Source: JAFAFN01 sp963707555 (lineage in GTDB: Bacteria; Actinomycetota; Acidimicrobiia; Acidimicrobiales; Microtrichaceae). From it: a stretch of 64,000 nt of DNA. Below the pieces are notes generated by a model. The model made no database searches. It was not told where the DNA came from and worked only from the letters and a program-made list of their open reading frames with translations. Below, in pieces: positions 35,357 to 42,990 of this stretch. The stretch covers positions 372,001 through 436,000 of the forward strand of contig CAVPQM010000024.1 in assembly GCA_963707555.1 (NCBI GenBank), read 5' to 3'. The number at the start of each line of letters is the position of its first letter. Position 1 is the first letter of the stretch. The position numbers and the translations under genes were made by a program.

Positions 35357-37306
35357 ATGGCTGAGCAGAACCCGCCGCGTCCTGAACGATCGCTATGAGA
35401 TCCATCGCCGCCTCGCCCGGGGCGGGATGGCGCAGGTCTACCTCGCACGAGACCGCTCGCTCGACCGTCCGGTGGCGGTCAAGGTGCTGTTCCCCGAGTT
35501 CGCCGCCGATCCGTCGTTCGTCGAGCGCTTCCGACGCGAGGCGCAGGCAGCCGCCAACCTGTCGCACCCGAACATCGTCGGTGTGTACGACTGGGGCGCA
35601 CAGGACGGCACGTACTTCATCGTCATGGAGTACATCGACGGCCCGTCGCTGTCGCGGGTGCTCCGCGCGGACGGTCCGCTGCATCCCCGTCGCGCCGCCG
35701 AGATCGCGTCCGAGGTCGCCGCCGGGCTCGGCTTCGCGCACTCCCGTGGCGTCGTGCACCGCGACGTGAAGCCCGGCAACGTGCTGCTGACACGAACCGG
35801 TCAGGTCAAGGTCACCGACTTCGGCATCGCCCGGGCGCTGTCGTCGCCGGACGAGGACCTGACCCAGGCCGGCTCGGTCATGGGCACGGCCACGTACTTC
35901 TCGCCCGAGCAGGCGCAGGGCCTCCAGGTCGACCCGCGCTCCGACCTGTACTCGCTCGGCGTGGTGCTCTACGAGCTCGTCACCGGGCGTCCGCCGTTCG
36001 CCGGTGAGACGCCGCTCGCGATCGCCTACAAGCACGTCCAGGACGATCCGCCGCCGCCCTCGACGATCATCTCGGACCTGCCCGAGGGCCTCGAGGCGAT
36101 CATCATGAAGCTGCTCTCGAAGCGTGCGGACGACCGCTACGCCTCGGCCGAGGAGCTGCGCGCCGACCTGCGCCGCTTCCTCGAGGGCTCACCCACGCTC
36201 GCGGAGCGCGAGCTGGTCGTCGCCGGCGCGGCGGTCATGGACGAGCCGGCCACCACCGTGCAGGCCGCCACGACCGTCGGTGCGGTCGTCCCGCCCGAGG
36301 TCGTGCCCGACGACGAGCCCGAGGAGAAGAAGTCCAAGACCTGGCTCTTCATCGTGCTGCTGCTCGTCATGCTCGCGCTGCTCGGCGGGTTGGTCTTCTG
36401 GATCATCAAGAGCCTCGACGACGGCGATCTGGTCACCGTGCCACCCGTGGTGGGTCTCGAGATCGCCGAGGCACGAGAACGTCTCGAAGCCGTCGACCTC
36501 GAGGTGCGTGAGGTCCCGACACCCAGCGAGAACCTGGCCGTCGGGCGTGTCATCTCGCAGAACCCGTCGAAGGACGAAGAAGTCGATCGGGGCTCGACCG
36601 TCGAGCTCGAGGTGTCCTCGGGCCCCGAGCAGATCGAGCTGCCCGAGTTCGGTTGATGCCCCAGGCCGAGGCCGAGGCGAAGATCGCCGAGCTCGGCCTG
36701 CGACTCGGCACCGTCGAGCAGCGTGAGAACGCCGACGCGGATCCGGGCATCGTGCTCGACCAGTCCCCGGCAGCGGGCCAGATCGTCTCGCCGGGTGACG
36801 CGGTGAACCTGGTCGTGTCGGTCGAGCCGGGCAAGGAGCTCGTGCCCGACGTGACCGGCCGGCCGCTCGCCCAGGCGCAGTCCGCCATCCAGGAGGCCGG
36901 CTTCCGGTTCCGCGATCCCGTCTACGAGCCCAGCGACTCGGTGAACGAGGGCAGCGTGATCCGCACCGACCCGCCGGCGGGCACGTCGCTCGAGGCGAAT
37001 GCGCAGGTCACGATCATCGTGTCCTCCGGCGTCGAGCAGCTGAGCGTGCCGGCCGTCGTCGGCGACGAGGCCGACGCCGCGCAACGCGAGCTCGAGGGCG
37101 CCGGCTTCACGGTGCAGCGCCAGCCGCGCACGCTGTCGCCCGGCGACTCCAACGTCGGCAAGGTGATGTCGCAGGACCCCAGCGGCGGTCGGCAGGCTCG
37201 CAAGGGTTCGCAGGTCACCATCGTCGTCGGTGTCGCCGAGGCGACGACGACCACCACCACGTCCACGCCGCCGACCTCGAGCACGACCACGTCGAGCACG
37301 CCCTGA
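35357..37306 (+). CDS. pknB: PASTA-domain Ser/Thr protein kinase PknB, frame interrupted twice
   Basis: From ATG 35357 (MAEQNPP) the frame shifts +1 at about 35372 into RVLNDRYEIHRRLARGGMAQVYLARD. Kinase motifs follow: VAVKVL, VVHRDVKPGNVLL, VTDFGIARAL, and activation loop TQAGSVMGTATYFSPEQ. A juxtamembrane segment and one membrane helix (TWLFIVLLLVMLALLGGLVFWII) lead to PASTA repeats. At about 36651 the frame is lost by one base and continues LMPQAEAEAKIAELGL through further PASTA repeats (about four in total), ending in a Thr/Ser/Pro tail. The PASTA domains sense muropeptides or lipid II. There is no separate pknA. Both breaks look like single-base indels in an otherwise intact gene. Confidence 0.9.
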
Positions 37307-37310
37307 TGTC

Positions 37311-37331
37311 CGGTCGGGTGCGACCCGACCG
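37311..37331 (+). terminator. Hairpin between pknB and the next PASTA gene
   Basis: CGGTCGGGT (37311-37319) pairs perfectly with ACCCGACCG (37323-37331), loop GCG, starting 5 bases after the pknB stop. It may attenuate read-through into the downstream PASTA genes; no T-tract is present. Confidence 0.4.
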
Positions 37332-37375
37332 CACACCGGGCGCGGCGAGGGTCGCCGGCCTCGTGAGGCGTTGAC

Positions 37376-38410
37376 GTGCGACGGGTCGCCGGGGCGGTGC
37401 CGCTCGGAGTGTCGCTGCTGATCGCCGTCGGTGCGGTGGTGCTGCTGGCCTGGTCGAGCTCGCTCAACCCGATCGACGCGATCCTCGGACGCGGCGCCAT
37501 GGTGACGGTCCCCGACCTGGAAGAGCTCGCCCAGCCTCGCGCCGAGGCCGAGGTCGAGAACGCCGGGCTCGAGGCCACCGCCGAAGAGGGCTACAGCCTC
37601 ACCGCGCCGCGAGGCACCGTCGTCGACCAGTCCCCGAAGGCCGGCAGCCGGGTCCGGGAAGGCGCCACGGTGACCTTCACGGTCAGCCGCGGCGCGAAGC
37701 GCGTCGAGATGCCACAGGCGGTCGGACAGCCGATCGCCGACGTCGTGCCACCTCTCGAGGACGCAGGCGTGCCCTTCGCGGTGGTCGAGGTCGCCCACGA
37801 CGACGTGCCCGAGGGTGTGATCACCGCCCAGAGCCCCCCGCCCGGGGTCGAGGTGACCGGCGAGGACACGGTTCGCTTCGAGGTGTCGACCGGCCCGGAG
37901 GACCGTCCCGTACCGGAGATCGTCGGACTGACCGTCGACGCCGCGGGCTTCCAGCTCGGTGTCGCCGGGCTGACCCTCGGCGAGCTGACACCGACCGCAG
38001 ATGCGAGCGTGCCCTCGGGAGCGGTCGTCTCGGCCGATCCGCCGCCCGGGACGGTCGTCGACAAGGACACCCCGGTGAACTTCGTGTACTCGCTCGGGCC
38101 GGCGGCTGCCCGTGTGCCGGACGTGGTGAACCGCACCGACAGCCAGGCGATCGCTGCGCTCGAGGCCGTCGGCTACACGGTCGTGCACGCCGGCCGGCTC
38201 GTCAGCGATGAACCCGGCAGCGGCGCCGGGGCGGTGTTCCAGCAGTACCCGGCGGCCGGGACCGAGCTGCAGCCCGGACAGCCGGTGACGATCGTGGTCG
38301 GCAGGGTTGCCCCGCCACCACCGCCGACGACCACGACGACCGCGCCGACCACGACCGCAGTGCCCCGGACGACGGCGCCCACGACGACCCGGCCCGGTCC
38401 GCGGCGATGA
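37376..38410 (+). CDS. PASTA-repeat membrane protein without kinase domain (first of two)
   Basis: The 344-residue protein has one N-terminal membrane helix (VPLGVSLLIAVGAVVLLAW) with almost no cytoplasmic part. About four PASTA-like repeats follow, each with the V(P)-D/xVVGL..A...L...G and DQSP/ADPPPGT..G..V signature (for example VPDLEELAQPRAEAEVENAG, VVDQSPKAGSRVREGATVTF, ITAQSPPPGVEV, FQQYPAAGTELQPGQPVTIVV). A Thr/Pro-rich tail ends the protein. It is expected to display PASTA domains outside the cell and bind peptidoglycan. Its stop overlaps the next start (ATGA). Confidence 0.82.
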   Translation: MRRVAGAVPLGVSLLIAVGAVVLLAWSSSLNPIDAILGRGAMVTVPDLEELAQPRAEAEVENAGLEATAEEGYSLTAPRGTVVDQSPKAGSRVREGATVTFTVSRGAKRVEMPQAVGQPIADVVPPLEDAGVPFAVVEVAHDDVPEGVITAQSPPPGVEVTGEDTVRFEVSTGPEDRPVPEIVGLTVDAAGFQLGVAGLTLGELTPTADASVPSGAVVSADPPPGTVVDKDTPVNFVYSLGPAAARVPDVVNRTDSQAIAALEAVGYTVVHAGRLVSDEPGSGAGAVFQQYPAAGTELQPGQPVTIVVGRVAPPPPPTTTTTAPTTTAVPRTTAPTTTRPGPRR

Positions 38411-39600
38411 CCGAGCGTCCCGACGACACCGACGAGACCGGGCCCGCCGGCACCCCCGACGAGCCTCCGGACCGCGCTCCGGGCACCGGCGAGCCAGCTT
38501 CGGGCACCGACGAGCCAGCTTCGGGCACCGACGAGCCAGCTTCGGGCACCGACGAGGTGGCCGCGGTCGCACCCGGCGAGAGGATCACCGAGATCGGGGC
38601 ACCGGAGCTCATCGACCGCGCCGACCACACCGTCGCGACGGTCGTCGGCGGGGTGCTCCTGCTGCTCGTGATCGTCGTCGGCCTGTTCGGGATCTCCCGG
38701 GTGGTCGACGAGGCCGCGTCGGGTCGTGAGGTGCCCGTCGTGGTCGTGCCCCGACTCAGCAACCGGCCCGTCGAACAGGCGCAGGCGCAGCTCGAGCGGC
38801 TCGGGCTGATCGTCGACGTCCGCTACCAGGCGAACGAGCGGGTCCCCGTCGACGTCGTCATCGAACAGACGCCGATCGCCGGTGCACGTCTCGAGGTGGG
38901 CGAGCGCGTCGTGCTCGGCGTGAGCGACGGCCCCTCCGGTGTGCGCGTGCCGAACACCGTGGGACAGCCCGTCGCGGATGCCACCCGTCTGCTGTCGGTC
39001 GTCGGCCTGGTCGCGTCACCCACCGAGGTCTACGACGAAGCGATCCCGGCGGGGGTCGTGCTGGGATCCAACCCGGGTCCGTCGGGCCGCTCGACGCTGG
39101 GCGCTTCTGTCGAGCTGATCGTCTCGAAGGGCCCCGAGCCACGGATCGTGCCCGAAGTCGTGGGTCTGGCTTCGGCCGAAGGGATGCTCCAGATCGGGCA
39201 GGCCGACTTGAACGTCGGCGAGGTCACCCGGCGTGTCGTCGAGGGCGTCGATCCGGGCAAGATCGCCTCGGTCGATCCGGGCGTCGGCAGCGCGGTCCCG
39301 AGGGGCAGCCGCGTCGACGTGGTGATCTCGGCGCCGCCCACACCGGGGACGGTGCCCGACCTGGTCGGGCTGCGCCGCGTGACCGCGCTCGAGATCGCCG
39401 AATCGCTGGGCATCCGCGTCTCGGTCACGAACGAGACGGTGCCCGCCACCGACCGCAGGATCGGGCTGGTGATCGCCCAGAGCCCGGTGGCCGATTCACC
39501 GCGAGCGGGCATGACGATCACCATCGCGGTCGGACCGGTGCCGACGACCACGACGACCACCACCACCCCGGGATCGGTGACCACGACGACTCGGCCCTGA
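38407..39600 (+). CDS. PASTA-repeat membrane protein without kinase domain (second of two)
   Basis: The 397-residue protein has a long acidic cytoplasmic N-terminus (about 75 residues, with EPASGTD repeated), one membrane helix (VGGVLLLLVIVVGLFGI) and about four extracellular PASTA-type repeats (VVVPRLSNRPVEQAQAQLER, VRVPNTVGQPVADATRLL, IVPEVVGLASAEGML, TVPDLVGLRRVTALEIAE, with VIEQTPIAGARLEVGE-type second halves). It ends in poly-Thr/Pro. It is translationally coupled to the first PASTA protein. The acidic, Thr/Ser-bearing cytoplasmic tail is a plausible PknB substrate, which is inference only. Confidence 0.82.
   Translation: MTERPDDTDETGPAGTPDEPPDRAPGTGEPASGTDEPASGTDEPASGTDEVAAVAPGERITEIGAPELIDRADHTVATVVGGVLLLLVIVVGLFGISRVVDEAASGREVPVVVVPRLSNRPVEQAQAQLERLGLIVDVRYQANERVPVDVVIEQTPIAGARLEVGERVVLGVSDGPSGVRVPNTVGQPVADATRLLSVVGLVASPTEVYDEAIPAGVVLGSNPGPSGRSTLGASVELIVSKGPEPRIVPEVVGLASAEGMLQIGQADLNVGEVTRRVVEGVDPGKIASVDPGVGSAVPRGSRVDVVISAPPTPGTVPDLVGLRRVTALEIAESLGIRVSVTNETVPATDRRIGLVIAQSPVADSPRAGMTITIAVGPVPTTTTTTTTPGSVTTTTRP
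38491..38553 (+). repeat. Three perfect 21-bp tandem repeats in coding sequence
   Basis: Units at 38491-38511, 38512-38532 and 38533-38553 are identical and encode EPASGTD. Identity at DNA level points to recent slippage or expansion. Confidence 0.9.
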
Positions 39601-39629
39601 GCCGAGCCGAGCGGGCGCCCGGGAGCGCC

Positions 39630-40235
39630 TCAGCTGCTGGGCGGCACCGAGTCGACGGGCGTGCAGCGGTCGAGGAAGCGCTGCACCAGGTCGTGCCCGC
39701 TCATGGTCAACACCGACTCCGGGTGGAACTGCACGCCTTCGACCATCAGCTCGCGGTGCCGCAGCCCCATGATCAGGCCGTCGTCGGTCTCGGCGGTGAT
39801 CTCGAGCACGTCCGGCAGCGTGGACCGCTCGACGATCAGCGAGTGGTACCGGGTCGCCTCGAGCGGGTTCGGCAACCCCTCGAAGACCCCGACGTCGTGG
39901 TGGCGGATGAGCGAGGTCTTGCCATGCACCACCTCGGGTGCGCGCACGACGTCGCCGCCGAACACCTCACCGATGCACTGCAGGCCCAGGCACACACCGA
40001 ACACGGGGACCCGGGCTCCCCACGCCCCGATGATCTCGTTCGAGAGGCCGGCATCCTTCGGGCTGCCCGGACCGGGGCTGATCAGGATGCCGTCGGGTGC
40101 GATCCCGTCGATCTCGGCGAGCGTGATCGCGTCATCACGGTGCACCACCGGGTCGGCGCCGAGCTCCCCCAGGTACTGGACGAGGTTGTAGACGAACGAG
40201 TCGTAGTTGTCGATGACGAGGATGCGGGGTCCCAC
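39630..40235 (-). CDS. trpG: Anthranilate/para-aminobenzoate synthase glutamine amidotransferase subunit
   Basis: A class I glutamine amidotransferase that supplies ammonia to TrpE or PabB. It shows ILVIDNYDSFVYNLVQYLGELG, ISPGPGSPKDAG, the nucleophile loop FGVCLGLQCIGE, and GVQFHPESVL with the catalytic His and Glu. About 200 residues, family-typical. Start GTG 40235 is chosen; a TTG three codons earlier is possible. In mycobacteria trpG lies at the same place between crgA and pknB. Without its partner nearby, the pathway (Trp or folate) cannot be decided; dual use is common. Confidence 0.92.
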   Translation of the reverse strand: MGPRILVIDNYDSFVYNLVQYLGELGADPVVHRDDAITLAEIDGIAPDGILISPGPGSPKDAGLSNEIIGAWGARVPVFGVCLGLQCIGEVFGGDVVRAPEVVHGKTSLIRHHDVGVFEGLPNPLEATRYHSLIVERSTLPDVLEITAETDDGLIMGLRHRELMVEGVQFHPESVLTMSGHDLVQRFLDRCTPVDSVPPSS

Positions 40236-40297
40236 GGGACGCAACGCTACGTCAGCCTCCGGCGGCCGCCGAACCGGTTCCGTCTATCCTGTCGCCC

Positions 40298-40759
40298 ATG
40301 GCGAACCCGGCGGATCGAGACGTCACCGACGACACGAGCGAAGTCGACGCTCCCGACGGGTCGAGCGGCGACGGCGCCCCCGATGCGTCGAGCGGCGGCA
40401 GCGTTCCGGCCGGGTCGAGCGCTCCGAAGAAGGTCGCCCCGGCAGCGTCGAAGGGGAGTGCTCCCACGACCTCGAGCGCTCCGAAGAAGGTCGTGCCACC
40501 CAAGGCGAAGGCCAAGGCGAAGGCCGATGCCACGACGAACGTCCGGTACACCGCGCCGACCCCGCAGTCGCGTCGGGCGCCGAGCCCGCGCTGGGTGCCG
40601 ATCCTGATGTTCGCGCTGTGGGGCATCGGCCTGCTGGTGATCATCCTCAACTACATGGGCGTCATGCCCGGCGGCGGCGAGGACGGCTCCGGTTGGTACC
40701 TGATCGCCGGGCTGGTCTCGATCCTCGGCGGCATCATGGTCGCCACGCAGTACCACTGA
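40298..40759 (+). CDS. crgA: Cell division protein CrgA, with long N-terminal extension
   Basis: The C-terminal 75 residues are CrgA: NVRYTAPTPQSRRAPSPRW, then two membrane helices (VPILMFALWGIGLLVIILNY and WYLIAGLVSILGGIMVATQYH). CrgA helps assemble the divisome and recruits cell-wall synthases. The N-terminal extension of about 80 residues is Ala/Ser/Pro/Lys-rich with a repeated SAPKKV element and a KAKAKAKAD run; mycobacterial CrgA is only about 93 residues. It is divergent from trpG. Confidence 0.93.
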   Translation: MANPADRDVTDDTSEVDAPDGSSGDGAPDASSGGSVPAGSSAPKKVAPAASKGSAPTTSSAPKKVVPPKAKAKAKADATTNVRYTAPTPQSRRAPSPRWVPILMFALWGIGLLVIILNYMGVMPGGGEDGSGWYLIAGLVSILGGIMVATQYH

Positions 40760-40781
40760 CCCTGCAGCACCGACCCTGCAG
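40754..40781. repeat. 14-bp tandem repeat spanning the crgA stop codon
   Basis: CACTGACCCTGCAG (40754-40767, containing the TGA stop) and CACCGACCCTGCAG (40768-40781) are adjacent and differ at one base. A partial third copy (CACTG) follows. Confidence 0.8.
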
Positions 40782-40875
40782 CACTGTTCTTCCGGAAGCT
40801 GGCTCGTCGGGCGCCGTCGTGCGGATGTGACCGACAGGTGACGGCCCGGTGATGGAACGGTGACAACTCCCAGGC

Positions 40876-40915
40876 TCATCCACAGCCTGTGGAGAACCTC
40901 GGGGCCTGTGGATGA
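40876..40915. promoter_or_regulatory. Cluster of three DnaA-box-like 9-mers
   Basis: TCATCCACA (40876-40884, plus), TTCTCCACA (40888-40896, minus) and TCATCCACA (40907-40915, minus) each differ by one base from TTATCCACA. They lie within 40 bp in the non-coding gap after crgA. The crgA-pknB block lies near dnaA in mycobacteria, which makes DnaA binding plausible. No dnaA, dnaN or AT-rich unwinding region is in the window, so this is not called an origin. Confidence 0.45.
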
Positions 40916-40939
40916 CCCGGTGAACGAGGGCTCAGGGTC

Positions 40940-41323
40940 TCACTCGATCGGCGTCACCAGCGTCATGTCGTCCATGCAGTGCCGCGGGGGCTCGGGATCC
41001 TCGTCGACCGCCGAGGTCATGCGCACCTCTGTGCCGCAGATCTCGCAGCGGTAGACCAGCTTGACCTTCCGCAGCGTGCCCGGGTCGGGCGGCTCCGGCA
41101 GGGGAGTGGCGAAGGACTGCAGGAAGAACCAGCCGGTGCGGAAGATGACCGCGCCCAGCAGCACGGCGAGGAACGTCGTCAGGCCCGGCGTGTCGAACAC
41201 GACCCCGATCACGAGCGACAGCACCGCCACGTACAGCAGCTGGAACCACCACCGGGTCCACCAGCGCTTCGCCGGGCGCGCCGCGACGTCGTCGAGATCG
41301 TCGTCGTATCCGATGTCGCTCAT
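40940..41323 (-). CDS. Small two-helix membrane protein with C-terminal zinc-ribbon-like motif
   Basis: The 127-residue protein has an acidic N-terminus, two hydrophobic segments (LLYVAVLSLVIGVVF and TTFLAVLLGAVIFRTGWFFL) and a cytoplasmic tail with YRCEICGTEV and, 22 residues on, HCMDD. The CxxC...HC set suggests a small metal-binding knuckle. I recognise no named family. It lies downstream of the thiolase terminator on the same strand. Confidence 0.68.
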   Translation of the reverse strand: MSDIGYDDDLDDVAARPAKRWWTRWWFQLLYVAVLSLVIGVVFDTPGLTTFLAVLLGAVIFRTGWFFLQSFATPLPEPPDPGTLRKVKLVYRCEICGTEVRMTSAVDEDPEPPRHCMDDMTLVTPIE

Positions 41324-41340
41324 GTGGGCTCCAGAACGGA

Positions 41341-41374
41341 GAAGGCCTCCGGTACCAGCGTACCGGAGGCCTTC
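41341..41374. terminator. Perfect 15-bp-stem terminator hairpin
   Basis: The arms 41341-41355 and 41360-41374 are perfect reverse complements with loop CAGC. The hairpin sits downstream of the thiolase on its strand and just upstream of the zinc-ribbon membrane gene. Confidence 0.85.
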
Positions 41375-41392
41375 GTAGTGCTTCAGTGGGTG

Positions 41393-41503
41393 TGGATCAG
41401 CCCAGACGCTCGATGATCGTGGCGTTCGCTGTCACACTGGCCCCTCCGTTCGTCGGGGCGCTCACTTGGATCAGCCCAGACGCTCGATGATCGTGGCGTT
41501 CGC
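41393..41503. repeat. 37-bp direct repeat duplicating the 3' end of the thiolase gene
   Basis: Bases 41393-41429 and 41467-41503 are identical. The second copy contains the last 11 codons and stop of the thiolase (ATIIERLG); the first lies 74 bp further downstream and would recreate the same C-terminus if joined. Confidence 0.9.
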
Positions 41504-42679
41504 GAGCCCGCCACCTTCGCACATGGTCTGGAGGCCGAAGCGGCCACCGGTGCGCTCGAGCTCGTTGAGCATCGTGGCGAGCAACTTGGTGCCGGAACCG
41601 CCCAGCGGGTGGCCCAGGGCGATCGCGCCGCCGTTCGGGTTCACCTTCGCCATGTCGGGGCCGTGCTCCTTCTCCCATGCCAGGACGACCGAGGCGAACG
41701 CCTCGTTGATCTCGACGTGGTCGATGTCGCCGATCGACATGCCGACCTTGCCCAGCACCTTGGTGGTCGAGGGGATCGGGCCGGTGAGCATGCGCACCGG
41801 GTCGACGCCGGCCAGGGCGAAGCTGTGGAAGCGGGCACGGGGGGTGAGGCCGAGCTCCTTGGCCTTCTCGGCCGACATGATCAGCGCGGCGGATGCGCCG
41901 TCGCAGATCTGGGAGCTGTTGCCGGCGGTCACCTTGCCCTCGGGCAGGAACGCGGGCTTCAGGTTGGCCAGGCCCTCGGCGGTGGTGCCGGGGCGGATGC
42001 CCTCGTCACGGGTGTGCATCGTGTCGAGCACCTTGACCTCGCCGGTCTCCTTGTCGCGGATCTTGGAGACGACGGGGATGATCTCGTTGTCGAAGCGGCC
42101 CTCGTTGGCGGCCTGCTCGGCGCGTGCCTGGGACTCGGCGCCGAAGGCGTCGAGGTCCTCGCGGCTCAGGCCCCACTCGTTGGCGATGACCTCGGCCGAG
42201 AGGCCCTGGCCGATCAGGCCGCGGTGGCCCTCGAGCAGCTCGACATCCGCGTAGCGGTCAGCCGCTGCGCCGAAGGGGAAGCCGACGTTCTTCGAGATCG
42301 ACGCGCCCATGGGCACGAGGCTCATGACCTCGACACCGGCCGCGACGGCGACGTCGTACGCGCCGGCCATGACGCCCTGGGCGGCGAAGTGGTACGCCTG
42401 CTGCGACGAGCCGCACTGGCGGTCGATGGTCGTCGAGGGGACCGTCTCGGCCCAGCCGGCGGCGAGCACGGCGTTGCGGCCGACGTTGAGCGCCTGGGCA
42501 CCTGCCTGCATGACACAGCCCATGATCACGTCGTCGACGAGCTCGGGGTCGAGGTTGTTGCGCTCGGCGAGCGCCTTGAGGGTCTCGGCGGCCAGGTCGA
42601 CCGGGTGCCAACCGGCGAGGGCACCGTTGCGCTTGCCGCCGGCGGTCCGGACGACATCGACGATCACTGCTTCGGGCAT
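41471..42679 (-). CDS. Acetyl-CoA acetyltransferase / thiolase
   Basis: The 402-residue thiolase has the acylated Cys in TTIDRQCGSSQQAYH, the family motifs GNSSQICDGASA, VEINEAFASVV and NPNGGAIALGHPLGGSG (active-site His), and the C-terminal CEGGGLANA with the second Cys. It performs thiolytic cleavage or condensation of 3-ketoacyl-CoA. It is divergent from an acyl-CoA ligase and separated from it by a palindrome, suggesting shared control and a role in fatty-acid or sterol side-chain degradation. Start ATG 42679. Confidence 0.94.
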   Translation of the reverse strand: MPEAVIVDVVRTAGGKRNGALAGWHPVDLAAETLKALAERNNLDPELVDDVIMGCVMQAGAQALNVGRNAVLAAGWAETVPSTTIDRQCGSSQQAYHFAAQGVMAGAYDVAVAAGVEVMSLVPMGASISKNVGFPFGAAADRYADVELLEGHRGLIGQGLSAEVIANEWGLSREDLDAFGAESQARAEQAANEGRFDNEIIPVVSKIRDKETGEVKVLDTMHTRDEGIRPGTTAEGLANLKPAFLPEGKVTAGNSSQICDGASAALIMSAEKAKELGLTPRARFHSFALAGVDPVRMLTGPIPSTTKVLGKVGMSIGDIDHVEINEAFASVVLAWEKEHGPDMAKVNPNGGAIALGHPLGGSGTKLLATMLNELERTGGRFGLQTMCEGGGLANATIIERLG

Positions 42680-42816
42680 GTCGTGCTCTCCTGATTCGTG
42701 TGGCGCCTGCGACGGCGCGGTGCTGCAGATGAGGCCCGGAAGGACCCCTGCCGACGGACCGTCGCATCGTGCCGTGTGCACCACGTGAGTTCGCGGTGGT
42801 CCCCCGGACCGGCCAA

Positions 42817-42834
42817 CTTGACCGACCGGTCAAG
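42817..42834. promoter_or_regulatory. Palindromic operator between thiolase and acyl-CoA ligase
   Basis: CTTGACCGACCGGTCAAG has 7-bp arms (CTTGACC/GGTCAAG) and sits in the 311-bp gap between the divergent genes. The TTGACC...GGTCAA form is typical of TetR-type regulators of fatty-acid metabolism. The rest of the gap (42680-42990) holds no gene that I can see. Confidence 0.65.
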
Positions 42835-42990
42835 ATTCTTCACCCGTACGGGCCCAGGGTCAAAGCGCGCGGTGCGGTGACCTGGTTCACACCGGTACAG
42901 TTCACGGTCACTTCCGTACGACCGGACACAGCCGACGGCGCCCACCGCCGGCCGCACCACAGCACCACAGCACCCGAGGGGATTTTCCAG

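Noticed and set aside
36137..38572. Long open frame (811 codons) antisense to pknB and the PASTA genes
   Set aside because: It is a high-GC shadow: Arg/Ala/Gly-rich, with no domain, overlapping well-supported genes on the other strand.
40760..40939. Replication origin oriC
   Set aside because: Three DnaA-box-like sites are present, but there is no AT-rich region, dnaA or dnaN. Called only as a candidate site cluster.
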